Shown: positions 1 to 13,916, numbered from the stretch's first letter. The stretch is 64,000 bases of DNA from Tetranychus cinnabarinus (GCA_022266195.1 WHVY01000009.1:1674001-1738000), one strand, 5' to 3'. The notes: generated by a model not told the origin, from the sequence alone. Program-made: numbers and translations.

Positions 1-2011
1 AATTTGATTAATTATTGACAACCCAATATAACCGATGCATTTAGAGTGAACTCAATTGCCATTAATTTACTTGCACAATCAAATATCATTTCAGATTGAT
101 TCGTTTTTTTATACACTAATCAACAACATAATATTCATTAATAGTTGAAGGTCGATTGGTTTGATTGGATCAAATGAGATAATATTACTCTGAGTTAATG
201 CCCTGAGTTTGGAACTTTCAACACAAAAAGGTTTTCGTTTTACATTTTCAATTGTATCTTTCAATCGTCAATAAGTAATCGACTTAACTTTGATTTTGTT
301 GAATAGCCTTTGATTACGCTGTTGAAGTAACTCGCGGTGCTTTTCATATTGATGCATTAATTGTTACCATAATTGATTTAAAAATGAGAATATTGTTGTC
401 GCTGATTTTAGATGTTGCTTTGGGAAGTTGTCTTGATTGATTTGGTCATTCATTTAATGATTTATTTGATTAACAGGAAGGTGTCTTCAAGATGGCTTTG
501 TATCAATAGTTAGGCTGCAGTCTGGATCTGATCATTAAGCTTTTTTTCTTGATCCTCGATTTTAAATTTGCACAATATCTTCATTACTGGAATGCATCGA
601 GAAACAGGCACACCGTTCTGCATTTTTGATACCAATCGAGTTTTTGTACCAAAAAGAGAAATAAAAATTAGAATAACGATTAAATCACTTTTTCATTAAC
701 AAAAGTCGTAAAGAATTGAAAGAGACCGAATCTTTACTCTTCATGAGTTACAATTTACCTGGTTCCTGGTTATCAAATTTCTTGTTTTTTGGTCCTTTTT
801 TAACAATCTTTTCATAACTTACCATTTCTTTTCCTTATCAATGAATATTTCATATTATTATGTTGAAAGTACTCAGTGTAAACTTTGTTTCCACCATCAA
901 TAATAATAGAATTTAATTTTAACCAAAAATTGAAATTGTAGCCATCAGCTGGAGTAGGATGATAACGTTTTATTCAGCTGAATAAAACAGTAAAGCAATT
1001 GTTCAAACTGACTAATCCATTAAATCCAGTGCTTTAGTCTAATGACTATCCAAATTGAAAAGCTTTGGATCCTTAATCAAGTTTGATAATTCAACAGCTT
1101 CCTGGATAAGATTTGAATAAATGAATTATTATTGATAATAATAACGCTCGTAGATGCAAAATAACTCACCTTTCCTATTCAATTTGACTTTCTTTATTGT
1201 TTATTAGCGCTTTGCAAATCAGTTTTGGACTGATCATTTGTTAGAACTGTATGATTTTCACTGTAATCTTGAGCGACCATCATTATCAAGTCGCTGATGA
1301 TTATATAGAGATGATCATGATAATGATGATTCAGATGAACATGATTACTTCCCGATAATCAAGTGATGAAACAAAAAACAACAGCAAACATACAATAAGC
1401 TAAAAAAAGAGAAAAACAAAAAATAAATAAATGATAGAATCCGATTGAAAATCAAATGAAGAGAAAAAAGTTTACTCAATCTTGTTGGTTTAAGACAAAC
1501 AACTTCCGGTCAGAATTGAAAATCGTCATCAATTTGATTTCAATTCTTCCGTGATCAAGTCAGGTATAGCTTATTTACCTTGCTTTCCTCGTTCTTTCCC
1601 ATTTTATATACGTTTATCAACATCAACATGATCAGCATCAGTCTCGGTATCAGAATCAACATCCATTACCAATTCTCAATACATCAAAAACTACCATCAA
1701 AATCGAGAAAACAGATGAGAGAGAAATTTGCCTTCAAGAAATCAGAATCAAGAATCGGCCTCCCTGTTTGGTTAACGTCAATTAACTCTTCGCCAATTCC
1801 ATTATGACACTGTTCCTTGTTCTCCTTTTGCAGCTTGATAGTTTTTACACTTAACATCCTTTCTTTTTGATTTGTGATTAGCAAAAAAAAATATTAATTT
1901 AATGCTAATCTGCAAAATTTTGTGTCGATATTGAAATACGGCAAAATGTATTGAACATTACAATCTGACGATATTTATAACTTCTTTCTATTTTCTTTTT
2001 TTCAATAATAG
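1..2011. other. No gene recognised; upstream region or 5' introns of the NRF-6-like gene
   Basis: About 2 kb of AT-rich sequence without a recognisable exon. The NRF-6-like gene that begins at 2012 starts in mid-codon after a splice acceptor, so its 5' exons (signal peptide and start of the luminal domain) must lie here or outside the window; I could not identify them. Short ORFs at 1580-1807 (plus) and 1684-1884 (minus) overlap each other and show no family features. Around 1280-1345 there are imperfect ATGAT/ATCAT inverted runs, a simple-sequence effect. Confidence 0.6.
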
Positions 2012-5000
2012 TGTTGGATTCTTCCGGTAAGCCTCCGAGCGGAATTCTGGAAGGAACTCTCACTGATTTTGGTTCATTTGAACAATGTATCGATTTAAAA
2101 GTTCCTTCAAATGATGTGAAATCATCTGGTGAACGAGATTATCTTGAAGGTCGATATTGTGTTATGGACATAAAGGCAGCTCTTGATGAAAACATTGATG
2201 TAGCAAGACGACCATCAAATATTCCGGAAGATTCTGTAGTTTGGGGCCGGGTATGATACCACCATATTAATAGATCAAATAAATATTTCATGTTCATCTC
2301 CATGCTTATTAAATGTTTTCTTTTCCTTAGGCACTCAGAGAATTTTGGTCAAGAAACAGTCTTTTATCCTTTCGGTACGGTCTTTGTATTCCTTCAGCTT
2401 GTCACAAAGAAGAGATCACAGAGATAGCCAACTACCGTAAGTAATTGAGTCACAATTGATGCGTCGTCTGAGAAAAAACATTTAAGCTATCATCTGTATT
2501 AATCCTTTTTAGTTGCTGAGCCAACTGGTATGGAAGTTAATGTCAACTATTGTCAAACTAAGAAAGGTTGGACAGCGGATAAAACACAAATAACAATAAT
2601 GTAAATAAAATTTTGTTATAAACTTTAAAAACTCAAACATATCAGAGATTAATCTGTTTACATACCTTTTCAGCGTAATCCTAACGGTAATCATGGTCTT
2701 GGTTATAACTGGAACCATCCTTGAGATGATTTTATCTTACAAAAGTGAGAAAAAAATATTCATTGGAGATGAACGTAAGCATTTAAACTTGTCTAACGAA
2801 ACACTTTGCAAAAAATGGGTAAAAATTAATCAACGGTTATTTTAAATAAACAGGATCATGGAAACATTTTCTCCTTTCTTTCTCATTGAAACGTAATACC
2901 AAAAAGCTGTTAGACTCGGCAAAGAAACCTTACTCATCACCTCTTAGACATTTGGATGGGATTAGGTTTTTCTCTGTAACATGGATCATCATGGGTCATA
3001 CTTATTTCTACACCGACTTTGTTCATTATCATCATTACCGTAAGTGATTGGCTTATCATAAAATTTTTGTTTCAAAATTTTTAAAACATTGAACCATTAC
3101 ATGTAATGTTGTTACTTTTAATGTGCAAGTCTTATCAACAAACCTTCAAAACCGTTTCTGTTAACATATCCTTTTGTTTTTACTCATAGGTCGTCTTAAG
3201 CATATCCAAGAAATTGACGATGACTTCATTTTTATGCCAATTGCCAATTTTACTCTTTCTGTCAACACATTTTTCTTTATAAGGTAATGTTTATTTGAAA
3301 GCTTCAAAATGTATTTTCTTCTAATTATCATTATCTTTTATCTTTCAATTTTTTAGTGGTCTTTTAGTTGTTTATGCAAATTGGAAAAAATTAACTGTTT
3401 CTGAGGGTAAAATTAGTATAACTGATTTTTTCATCCACAAAGTTTGGAGGTAAGTACATGAATTTTGCAACATTTTATCAAATTCCTTTATTCTTGCTTG
3501 TTGTAAACAACCCAAATCTATTGTTATTAGATAGCTGTGACTAAAAGTAAAGAACTTTGACCTTTGGCTGTGACTAATTTTGTGCTGAAAATTAATTGAT
3601 AATACGAAACAGTCTAACGTTTCTTCTAGTATTTTAGCGCTCTCTATTCAAAATTTTAAACAATATCCTTCTCTTAACGACCATCAATCAGTAGATTAAG
3701 CTTTTTATTGTGTGTTGAAAGGAGGAAAGCCATTTAGCTGTACAATATTGATCGATACCGAGCAATCAATCAAATAATCTTAAATGTTTAAATTTGACCA
3801 TAACTCGATAACAATCATAACTGTCATTATCAATGCCATTATCATCGAGTCATTATTATACTAAAGTTTTACCTCATTCAGAACTTGACACTTGAACCTT
3901 TTTGAATTTGAATATTTTTACAATGATTACATTTTTCATTAAAATTTGTTTTCAATCTGACTCATCCGTTTCTGTTTTTCATCCAGAATATGGCCACCCT
4001 ACTTAGCTACCATCGGACTCGTCCTCATAATGCCACTCATCGGCTCTGGTCCACTATGGCCACAGGCTGTTGAAAATACGGCTAAACTTTGTAGACAAAA
4101 TTGGTGGACAAATATACTCTTCTTGAACAATTTTTTGCCTCCTGATCAACTCGTACGAATGTTTTGCTTTTTCTTCGGCCTTATTTTTCTTCGAATTTTA
4201 AAGCTAATTATAACTCTTTTCTTGTATCGATTACAGTGTCTTCTTCACACATGGTTCCTTGCTGCTCATATGCAATTTCATCTATTTTCAGCCATTATTT
4301 TGTACATTCTATACAGGTAAAGTTCATTTTGTCATATCTCTCAATTTTTGACCGCTGAAACTCACTTATCTGCACTGCCGTTCGGTTCGCATTGATTACA
4401 ATTATCACTTATTAATACTTTAGCAATTTATATTTTCGTTAACCTTGATCGATAGCTTATTATCGATATGCGTTAAAATTGACGATTTCGTGACAGCTAA
4501 GTGATGAAATATTAAGACCAGCCAATGCAGTTTTTTTAGCAACACTTGCTTAGCTTTTTATATTTCTGAAATTAAGTGAGTTTTCCGGCGCAATAAGTTG
4601 ACATATTTTTAATTTCGATATCAAATTAACTCAAAATTGATTGTGTCCCACTGGTGTGTGCTTTTTTTAAACCTTTCATTTCAAATAATTGCATTTACTT
4701 GTTTAACTATACCAGTAACGAAACTTGCCTCGTGTTGTGTTTTAATTACTATTAATGTATTGCGTTAGGATAAACTGTTGTCTATTTTTGAGGATACATT
4801 AGAATATGAAATGATAAAAAATAAGCTGCTTTTGAACTATCCTTGAACTTGATATTTTTATAAAAATATTTATAAGTATATTGTTTATACATATTAAGGC
4901 CAGGTCAAATGGAACGGTCGAGAAAATGTTATGGGAAAAGAAAGAGGATAAATCGACCCAGTCTTAAGAGAAAATCAATTTAACGATAATTTGATTTTAA

Positions 5001-7850
5001 CCACTTTTCTTTGTTTGATTAGCAATACAAAACAGTGACTAATTATTTGTTCTTCATTCTCTATCCCTATCAGGTTTCCTAAATTGACAATAACAATTCT
5101 ATCATTCTTCACAATTCTGGCTGGTGCTGGTGTTTACATTTATACAGTTATCAATAACCTGCGATGGCCAACAGTTATTGCTGATGCTGTTTTCACTGAG
5201 TAAGTGCTGTTGCTATATAAGATGACAAAGTATCGATGACTATCCATAATATGTCAAATTATCAAATAACTCCAAATCAAGCGATGTCTGAATTGTCTTG
5301 ATCATGTTTTTGGATGTTTCTGAAGATTTGTGGAAGATTTTAGCTCAAACTCTTGTCAATCTACAGTTTGCTTACCGATTATTTATTAATTATTGACTGT
5401 GACACATTTAAATGAAACATTTAAAGTCTTAGCTTGCGATATTTTGCGAAATATTACACTTTTCCTTGGGAATTCAGAGAATACAAAAGGAAAAGATGAA
5501 AACTGAACTAATCAAGGGAAATTATGAGCTAATGATCATCGATTTTACGTTTTATGCGCTTTATGTATTTTTACACTTCATTCTTAAGGCGATTTTTCTT
5601 GTTTGGACAGGAAAAGAAAACAAAATTAACATTTATTTAGTTATTTCTTCCTCCTGCTTCGTAGTAGATTTATTATGATTATTATAAACTTTCTCACTAT
5701 TCAAGCTGATTCACTAATCAATTTACCCCCTTTAAAGGTATTTCAACTTGAGACATTAAATGAATTGATCTAACATTATTGTTACACTCTAACCCTTGAA
5801 GTAGCAGTCAGGAGAAAATCTCTTAATTCGTGAATTAAAAATTAATGAATTTGCAAACTTGAAATTGCCTGAATTGTAAGTGTAAAATCATCTTTAACAG
5901 TCAGTGATTATTAGTTTATACTTAAAAATATTTTATTTACTCAAGAAATGTGCTTTCTTCAGGTTCATCTTGCACATTAATTCTGACTTTACCGTTTATT
6001 ACATGATCCGTTTATCCATGATTCAAGGAACAAGGAACAATTGTACATTATCATTTGTACCAATTTCAATCACCTAAATAACAAATTTAGGAAAAGTCAA
6101 GAACTAAATTGAATGGGATTAACGAAGATTGAATGGGAATATAAACTTTTTCACAAAAATTCATGACAATTTCAAATGTTTTCATCTCGTCTCAATTTAT
6201 CACCTCATTACTGATCCATTTTAATCGCTGATTCAAATTTATGAACTCAAATTCAAAACTATCCTCTATGTTTCATGAGTTACTAATCTGTTCTTTTTTG
6301 TCTTCTACTTACAGTTACTCTCAACAAATCTTAACATTATATATTATGCCCTACAATCATCTCGGATCTTATCTGGTTGGAATTGTTGGCGGTTATTATC
6401 TAGTTAAATACAAAAATTCAATGATCTCAACGGTAATCTTGAACTTTTAAACAATCCAACAATCCCTTGATTAACTGTTACTATTCAGTGTTTTCAATTT
6501 GCAAAAAAATCAACTCATTTGTTCAGGTCCATTGGTTTCAAGATGAATTGATGGATAGATCAACTACAACAAATTGAATACAAACCAACCACTCATTAAT
6601 TTTAACTAAAATTTATTTACTCATTAATTGTAAAATTAGTTGGTTAGCTATTAGTTCAAAACATAAACTTCAAAAGTTGAAGGTCATTACTAATCTTCCG
6701 GGTCAGGCCAACAATTCGTATTAACATGTTAAATTGTATTTTTTTGTTCGCTCTCTCTTTCAAACAATTAGCAAACTTGTAAAACGTGTCTTACTCAAAT
6801 TACTGACTGCAGGAAAGATTATGATCAGGCTTTTGTTCAATCAAATGATCTGGTTAACTGTTCATTATCCGTTTTACATTCACTTCTCAATTTAACTCGC
6901 ACTTCATTTCTTAAAATCAAATAACCAGGTCGATAAATGAAATAACCCCTTCTTTATACAATTGAATGTTCACTGTTGGTAAAGACAGTTCAATTATGTA
7001 AAATTTAATTGATTTGTTACTCTGCTGTCCTTTCAATTCAACCAGCAATTAAATCAGCACAATCTCAACATAATCTGATCTAATTCATCAACCCTTTCAG
7101 CAGATTCCTAATTCAAAAGTAGTTGTTAGTCTGCATAAAAAACTCAGATAAAAACGAAAGTAAATCGTTAATGAGAAATTTGTTTTATCATTATTAATTA
7201 GTTGTACTTTTATTTTCACAGCGAACTCAAGCCATTGCATGGATTGCGTCCCTATCAGTTATGAGTCTGATAATTTTTGCTCCTCATGCTGCTTTTGCTG
7301 GAACTATGCCAGGTCTGACTGAGGCTGCTGTATATCTGAGTGTCCACCGAACAGCTTGGGCTATCGCCATAGGCTGGCTTGTGTTTGCCTGTTCAACCGA
7401 ACGCGGTGGATTCATCAACTCTCTTCTCTCTTGGCCTGCTTTTGGTCCTTTAAGTAACTTGAGTTACCTTGCTTATCTCGTTCACCCACTCCTTATGCTG
7501 TTCCATACAGGAAGAACACGAGAGAGAGTTTACTTTGGCCATTACGAATTGGTAAATAATTTAACAATTAATGTCAATTTCCACTGTCCATCTAACATTA
7601 ATTTTTTTCCATTTATTCGCAGTTTAACACTTTCCTTGCACGTACAGTGATGGCTTTCGTCTTAGCTTATATACTTTATGTCACCGTTGAGCTTCCTTTT
7701 GCTGCCCTAGAAAAGTATATCTTTCATAAAAAGCCAAAAGCAAGACCAGAGACTGCTGAATATCGCGCCAATGGCCCTGTTTTTGCAATTGTTGGTAAAA
7801 ATATTCCTCATCTGACAAGCTCAAAGAAAGTAACATCGGACAGTGTATAA
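2012..7850 (+). CDS. NRF-6-like multipass membrane acyltransferase (3' thirteen exons)
   Basis: Member of the nose-resistant-to-fluoxetine / acyltransferase-3 family of animals: a luminal NRF domain followed by about ten membrane helices. The substrate is unknown in general; family members affect uptake or transport of lipophilic molecules in gut epithelia. Exons read in one frame across every junction: 2012-2250, 2331-2436, 2513-2600, 2674-2774, 2854-3039, 3190-3283, 3357-3449, 3987-4152, 4237-4316, 5074-5199, 6315-6432, 7222-7551, 7623-7850, about 650 residues. Diagnostic stretches are LDSSGKPPSGILEG at the start, the acyltransferase-3 block LRHLDGIRFFSVTWIIMGHTY (exon 5, with the GH pair), CLLHTWFLAAHMQFHL (exon 9) and LSNLSYLAYLVHPLLM (exon 12). 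The first exon begins after an acceptor, so the start codon is missing. Introns before exons 8, 10, 11 and 12 are long (540-1115 bases), unlike the rest. The family call is firm; no specific ortholog is claimed. Confidence 0.88.
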
Positions 7851-9352
7851 AAATTTTCTCGTTGTTTGATTTTATTACCACCTCAAGAAAAATTGACTCG
7901 CATGAAAGATTTAATTAAGGACATTAGTTTAAAACTGAATTTTCGCCATCGGATGGATTCAATTTCACGTTGTCATAGCTTTCAGTACCATCACTATTAT
8001 CATCATAATCATCATCATCATCATTATTATTATCATCACTCATTAACTTGTATATTTAAAGTAAAAACAATTATCATCAAAGTTCATTGGATATTAGAGA
8101 ATATTTTCGATACAACCAAACATTGAAGCTATTTTCCGTGGATATTTGAATAAGGATGGAATTCAGATAGATTTTGTTGACATGGGGTCTTTAAATAATC
8201 TTCCCTTGCAAAAATTTTTCATTTCACTCTCAAATACTTGATTTGTTTACTGATTATCTCTTGTATATTATCACTTGGAACAAAAGTTTTACCCAAATTG
8301 GGTAAAAATAATCTTGCATCGATCGAAATAAGTAAACATCAAGCAGACAAATTAAATTATTCACAGTCTAATCTATAAAGCTGGCATGATTGATAAAAAA
8401 GCTGGGACTGAATTACTTCAACCATAAAGCAAAGGAATCTTTTTTGTTTTCATTAATTTTCAATGAATTCGAGCTTGATTGTTGAACAAAGTTACATTTA
8501 TAAGAAATGGTTACATCTTTTTATTTTATGCCTCGATCGCAATAGCTGATCTCGAAGAGCGTGACCAATTTATCATTTTAAATAACTTTTCTTCACCTTC
8601 ATCTTCGTATTATTATAAAATTGTGTTTTATCACTCAAAACCAATGTTTTGTTTGATAATTCTGTGCTCATTCAAATGATACCCATTTGATTTACTTTGA
8701 TGATTAAAGTTAATAAAAGTACTTCTCTGATTTGTACTCTTTTTTAGTGAAATATCGCGTTTATTATTCCTTCGTGTATTCCTGATTGTAATCTTTAATA
8801 TATTTTTTCTAGAAATTTTGTTCTCGAAAATATCAATCAGTTGATTTGATTTCAATAAAATATCAAAGTCAATCATTAATAATGATGGCTAATATTCAAG
8901 TAGGTTAGTGGAAGGCCTGGCATAAAGAAACAAGTTATTTCAAATTTTTAATACTAAAGCTTCAGCGTTGGCTAATTTAATTCATTTTAAAGATTTTATT
9001 TGAATGAACTGATGAATATTGCAATTATTTAGTTTGATTATATCTTAATTATTTCAGCCAATATTGATATTTATAAATTTTTGTTTCTCTTGATCCAAAT
9101 TTATGTATTTTAAAATAGCGCGCCTCTAGAGTCAGCCAGTTATCTTGCAGTCTTTAATCAACAACAAAAACAGCAACTGTAATGGGAAACTTTTTGTCCT
9201 TTGGAATCTTCTTACCACTTGATTAATTGATTGAATTGATTGTATTTATCTGCTTTTTCTTGCTATTTTATACAAGGTTTTGAATATTTTGTGAACTGTG
9301 CTATTGTATTTAATATAGTGACTTCGATTTGAAGTTGTTTTCTCATCAAAAC
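7851..9352. other. Intergenic region between NRF-6-like gene and ETFB
   Basis: Holds the 3' untranslated region of the NRF-6-like gene and the ETFB promoter. The only notable structure is a CAT/ATT simple repeat at about 7990-8040. Small ORFs here (7866-8126, 8479-8679, 8631-8876) come from simple sequence or are in AT-rich DNA without family features. Confidence 0.6.
7990..8040. repeat. CAT/ATT trinucleotide microsatellite
   Basis: Interrupted run of ATC, CAT and ATT triplets in the probable 3' untranslated region of the NRF-6-like gene. It creates a His/Tyr-rich false ORF. Confidence 0.8.
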
Positions 9353-10664
9353 ATGTCTTTAAGAATACTTGTTGGTTGCAAACGTGTTATTGACTATGCT
9401 GTCAAGGTAAGTTTGTTGTGATTTAAACTGCTATCTCAAAAATTGATTTTAATGGTTAAGTACGAAAATTTTCTTCTTCCGAGTTACACCCAAATCTACA
9501 TTTTTATAGTAGGTCTCGCCAAGAGCAGCATGAAATAGCAGTTTAGATGTTACACTTTTCGCAGACTAAAAAATCTAACAGTGTAGCGATTAAGTCTCAG
9601 TATCAGAACATTAATTCATGTAGAGGAGCTTAAGAAATATTTCCAGATGTAGAAATATGAATCAGGTTGACATAAATATAGCTTTAGTGATATGGCTATG
9701 CCAAATAAGCATTTTTGTCGATTTGTCTATACAGTTTTCCTCAATCCATAACTATCGATTTTGATTTCCTCTTTGCCCTTAATTTATTTTCATCATCAAA
9801 GTGGCTTTTTCCTTTGCTGTAATCTTGAATTTCAATGTCATGATTTGTTGTCTTTATCACTTTATCACTTTCATAGATCAGAGTCAAACCAGACAAAACT
9901 GGAGTTGTTACTGATGGAGTCAAGCATAGTTTAAATCCATTTGATGAAATTGCTGTCGAAGAAGCCGTTCGAATGAAGGAAGCTAAAGCAGCGGCTGAGA
10001 TTATCGCTATATCTTGTGGGCCTCAGACAAGTCAAGAAACTTTAAGGACAGCTCTTGCTATGGGAGCTGACAGAGCTATCCATGTCGATATTGATGCAGC
10101 AGCATACTCAAATCTTCAACCAATCCATGTTTCAAAGATATTAGCTAAATTAGCTCAAGATGAGAAGATTGATTTAATCATTTTGGGAAAGCAAGCCATT
10201 GACGATGACGCTAATCAAACTGCTCAGATGACCGCCGCTATGTTGAACTGGCCTCAAGCTACTTTTGTGTCTAAAGTTGAAAAAGAAGATGGAAGTCTTA
10301 AGATTGTACGAGAAATTGATGGAGGTTTGGAGACCATCAAAGTTAAATTACCTGCTGTACTCAGTGTTGATTTAAGGTTAAATGAACCTAGATATGCTAC
10401 TCTCCCTAATATCATGGTAAGTACATCTTTCTAATATATTATCTTTATATATCTGATATAATCTAAAATCTTTTCATCTTTATCTCTCATTAGAAAGCAA
10501 AGAAGAAACCAATCGAGAAAAAAACACCGGCTGACCTAGGAGTTGATATTTCACCTCGTATTGAAGTCTTATCTGTTGAAGAACCTCCAGTTCGTGAAGC
10601 AGGTTCAAAAGTCAAAGATGTCGATGAACTATTAGGAAAATTGAAAGAACTTGGACGCATTTAA
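9353..10664 (+). CDS. ETFB: Electron transfer flavoprotein subunit beta
   Basis: Mitochondrial-matrix ETF beta subunit. With the alpha subunit it accepts electrons from acyl-CoA and other dehydrogenases and passes them to ETF-ubiquinone oxidoreductase; the beta subunit holds structural AMP. Three exons, 9353-9406, 9877-10416 and 10494-10664, join in frame to give 254 residues, almost the usual family length of about 255. It starts [18 protein letters not shown], continues with [20 protein letters not shown] and [21 protein letters not shown] (the family signature region), and ends in a Lys-rich stretch AKKKPIEKK followed by [14 protein letters not shown], a typical ETFB terminus. The first ATG is used because it begins directly with the conserved N-terminal strand. 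Intron 1 is 470 bases; intron 2 is 77. Confidence 0.96.
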
Positions 10665-11001
10665 TCTGTGACTTCCAAATCATGTAATCTTGGGACCAAA
10701 ATCAACATCAATATAAAACTATTAGTTAATTGGATTTTCACATGCACTCTTTCGTGTATTGCCATAGGTTGTTGCCTTTTTGTAAATCAATAGTTAAATT
10801 AGCTAAATATACTGAATTTATACGAAAAAAATTAATATAAAGAGATTAACTTTACTCAACAAAAAGAATCATTGGAAGAATTATTATATCTCTTATTTTA
10901 ACCGAAATTTTTGAGAGTAAATTTTTAAAATGAATCTGTTTTGTTCCTTAATAATTTATTTCTTCGATAATATTACATTATAATGTACAGAGGCTAGCTC
11001 T
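10665..11001. other. Short convergent intergenic gap
   Basis: The 3' ends of ETFB (plus) and the cuticle gene (minus) meet here. AT-rich; AATATAAA-like polyadenylation candidates occur, but nothing else is seen. Confidence 0.6.
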
Positions 11002-11673
11002 TTATCGGGATTTACCTTGTTTACCAGAAATAGGTTTAGAAATAGCAGTATTTTTATCAGAATTGGCTTGGTAACGTCGCCCAAAAGGAACAACATGTTG
11101 ATCATCGATTGCTTTATAAAGAATATTTGTATCTGGATCCTCGTATAACTGTCCAGTTTCTCCTTTTTGTGGAACTCGAACTTCATGTCTCTCAGAAGCT
11201 CCCCAACCATAATCTTTCTTCTTTCCTTTATCAGATTTACCCCAAGGATCCCAGGAATCACCCCAACCTTTATCATGTTTTATCGAAAAGTCATACAACC
11301 ATTTGCCATGACTTTTATCCACTCCATTGTAATAAGCATCAGCAGCATCTTCATCACTGGTTCCTTTCTCGTTTGTCTTGATGAAAGCAACAAAACCGTT
11401 TTTATCTGCTGAATACTGAACAATACGTTTACGTCCATCAACATCCATCAATCCATAAGAACCAATCACAGCTCCACCGCCCCAAGCATCAAACTGTCCA
11501 GACTCTTCTCGGAAATTAGTTGCACCCCAAGGATCATTGATATCATAACCGAAGGCATAACCACCGTTACCATCTTGTTTGTGATAAACATCCGAAGTTC
11601 CTCCAGAAGGATAAACATATGATACGTAAAAAGACAACAGAAAACTAAAAACAAAACTTATGGTGAAGAACAT
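11002..11673 (-). CDS. Cuticle protein with Rebers-Riddiford chitin-binding domain
   Basis: Secreted structural protein of 223 residues expected in the exoskeleton, where the RR domain binds chitin. An N-terminal hydrophobic stretch (FFTISFVFSFLLSFYVSYVY, residues 2-21) is a signal peptide. Residues about 38-100 match the RR consensus: GGYAFGYDIND, then REESG, GAVIGSYGLMDVDGRKRIVQY and SADKNGFVAFIKTNE, i.e. the spaced aromatic residues and the GxVxGxYxxxDxDGxxRxVxYxAD core. The C-terminal half is Gly/Trp/Lys-rich (GWGDSWDPWGKSDKGKKKDYGWG) and not otherwise recognised. The coding region is uninterrupted, and the first Met directly precedes the signal peptide. A TATA box lies 54 bases upstream. 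This gene is the best single pointer to an arthropod. Confidence 0.9.
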   Translation of the reverse strand: MFFTISFVFSFLLSFYVSYVYPSGGTSDVYHKQDGNGGYAFGYDINDPWGATNFREESGQFDAWGGGAVIGSYGLMDVDGRKRIVQYSADKNGFVAFIKTNEKGTSDEDAADAYYNGVDKSHGKWLYDFSIKHDKGWGDSWDPWGKSDKGKKKDYGWGASERHEVRVPQKGETGQLYEDPDTNILYKAIDDQHVVPFGRRYQANSDKNTAISKPISGKQGKSR

Positions 11674-11726
11674 ATTGGTTTATAAAGATTGTTGAGCTAT
11701 AACCATTTAGATTAAGGAATCACAAG

Positions 11727-11733
11727 TTATATA
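11727..11733 (-). promoter_or_regulatory. TATA box of the cuticle gene
   Basis: TATATAA on the minus strand, 54 bases before the cuticle ATG (11673), the right distance for a short 5' leader. TATA promoters are common for highly expressed, stage-specific cuticle genes. Confidence 0.6.
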
Positions 11734-11739
11734 AGATGG

Positions 11740-13916
11740 ATTAAATAAATTGGCTTGGTGATGTTTATGGCGATTTAACTTTTATACTTCCAAATTGATG
11801 AATGTTGAACGACTTAAGACCACAATCAAGTCCCGAGTGAGATGTATTTGACAAATGTCCGCTCTTTAAGTAATCAGGAAATTTAATCTCACTCAGGCTT
11901 CATTCATCAACTCGTTAAAACTCTGATTGTTTTCGGACAATTCATCTAATCTAACGACAAAAGATAGCCATTGATCCGATTGATCATGGAAACAATTAAA
12001 TCAAGACTTAATTTTATTCTTGGGGAAAGAAAAAAACAATTAATTAAGCAGAATTATTTGATGGACTTTTCTTTCAATTTGTCATCAATTTCACCATTCT
12101 TTATGATAGGCAAAATAGAGGCAATATTATTCAATATAACAAAAGTTCTTACAATTCGATTTAAATTTCATTTGTTTTATTATTTTACGGTTGAAACATC
12201 ACTTTCGTTCATTCATTTTTAGTCAAGGTTTCACCGGAAAAAAGGCCTTTCAACGTTTCTTTTCAAAATTCAGGTTAGGATGTGTTAACTTTAATGATTC
12301 CTTCATTACCAGAAGCAGCATCATTCTTGTCATCCTTCAACAAATCAATGAATGAATACATAAGATGTTTCTGAACAATGTGTTTTCACAAAAGCAATTA
12401 GTTTATTCTGACCCTTTATAGCGAATTTTTTTGACCTTTTGGACCTTTCACCTTTCTATACGATATAATATAAAGAATGTACTAACTGTATGTTATTACA
12501 ACTCTTTGGATCTTTATTTACAAATCAATACATTTACGAAATAACAAAAATAAAACATCATCACTTGAATACAAGATCCTATCATCTAAGTTAAGTTTAA
12601 TTTGAATGATCAGTTGGCTAATATGAAATTGACTTATTCAGAAATTAGTCTAAGGCTCGTATTCACCAACCGAGATCAAAATTAAAATCAATTTGATCTC
12701 CGAATCAAGCTTAAACTCGGTTGGTGAATACGGCCCTAAAAATCAAATCCTTGATCAATTTTGTTTGTTGAGAGATTAAAGTAAAGTTAGATTTATGCAC
12801 TACAAATAGTCAAGTCTTGACAATTAAATGAAAACACTTTTGTAGAGAGTGAGATGAAAAAAAAAGATGAAGCGACAAACAAATAGAGAGACAAGGAAAA
12901 TAGATAACAAGGGAAATTGGTTGATCAAGAAAATGTAAGAACTTCTGATAACAAAGAATGGAATATGCGGTAAAAGAAAAAGGAAAAAAGAAAAAAATAG
13001 AATAACTAACGGCTTTCGGCTTTTGTTTATTATCTAGTAAAATACCGCGAAATAATCCCTCATAGTGCCTTCATCTTATGTTTTGTTAATCAATTTTTCC
13101 ACACACACTAATTGGTAATAGATTTTGTTGTTGTCTCTTATTACCATTAGATGTTAACTAACGGTTAAGAGTTGAAAGTTAAGACGATCTTGGTAATGGT
13201 TTTAAATCTTCTGGTTAAAGCTTCGCAAATTTACCTTATGGCTAACCATTTGATTGTTAATTTAATGGTGTTTGATGGTTAATCCAATAGTTGCAAGATA
13301 AGATAACGATTCAAGTCTGGGACATTCTCTGTCTACTTGTGTATTTGTGAAAAGTCCGTCCACTGTTTACTCTGGTTTTTCATTGTGTGTGTGTTGACTC
13401 TCTGGTCTCATCTGCTGTGCAACTTCAACTTGTATTTATATCATTTGAAACTAATCAATTTGGATATTTGCAACTTTCAACTCAATCTAACCCCTTAATC
13501 TGACTCTTAAAGTTCACTGTACACTTTATTACCAACACTCACCGGAGTTACCTCAACGTTGTTTCATTGTTGTGCTTAACTGTTTCACTCAATTTATCTA
13601 GCCATTTGTTTATAAGGACTAATTATGTTTTGATTTTACTTTAATCGATTTATAGTGTCAATTATCTCATTCTTCTTGGTAATCTTCTTGATTCAATAAA
13701 GATGTTGACTATTTATTTTAATTATGAACTGAATGAACATCTATCGACAAAATTGAATCAAGATAATATAAACATCATCTGAGTGATTGGTTCACTTTAT
13801 CGTAATTATCGTTACTTCTTAATCATACCAACACAGCTAATAGTGTTACTTTTTTTCTTCCCATTTTCATCTTTAACCATAATCATCATTCACAAGATCT
13901 CAATTTCAATCACATC
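11740..13916. other. Intergenic region between the cuticle gene and FGFRL1-like gene
   Basis: Divergent intergenic DNA carrying both promoters. Apart from one short hairpin element (12651-12739) and purine-rich runs near 12840-13010 I see no gene. The ORF at 11971-12222 has no family features. Confidence 0.6.
12651..12739. mobile_element. Short MITE-like hairpin element
   Basis: Two perfect 17-base inverted arms, CGTATTCACCAACCGAG at 12658-12674 and its complement at 12716-12732, with a 41-base loop. The similarity runs a few bases outward (TAAGGCT versus TTTAGGGC). A compact non-autonomous DNA transposon is the simplest reading; the duplicated target site is not clear. Confidence 0.6.
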
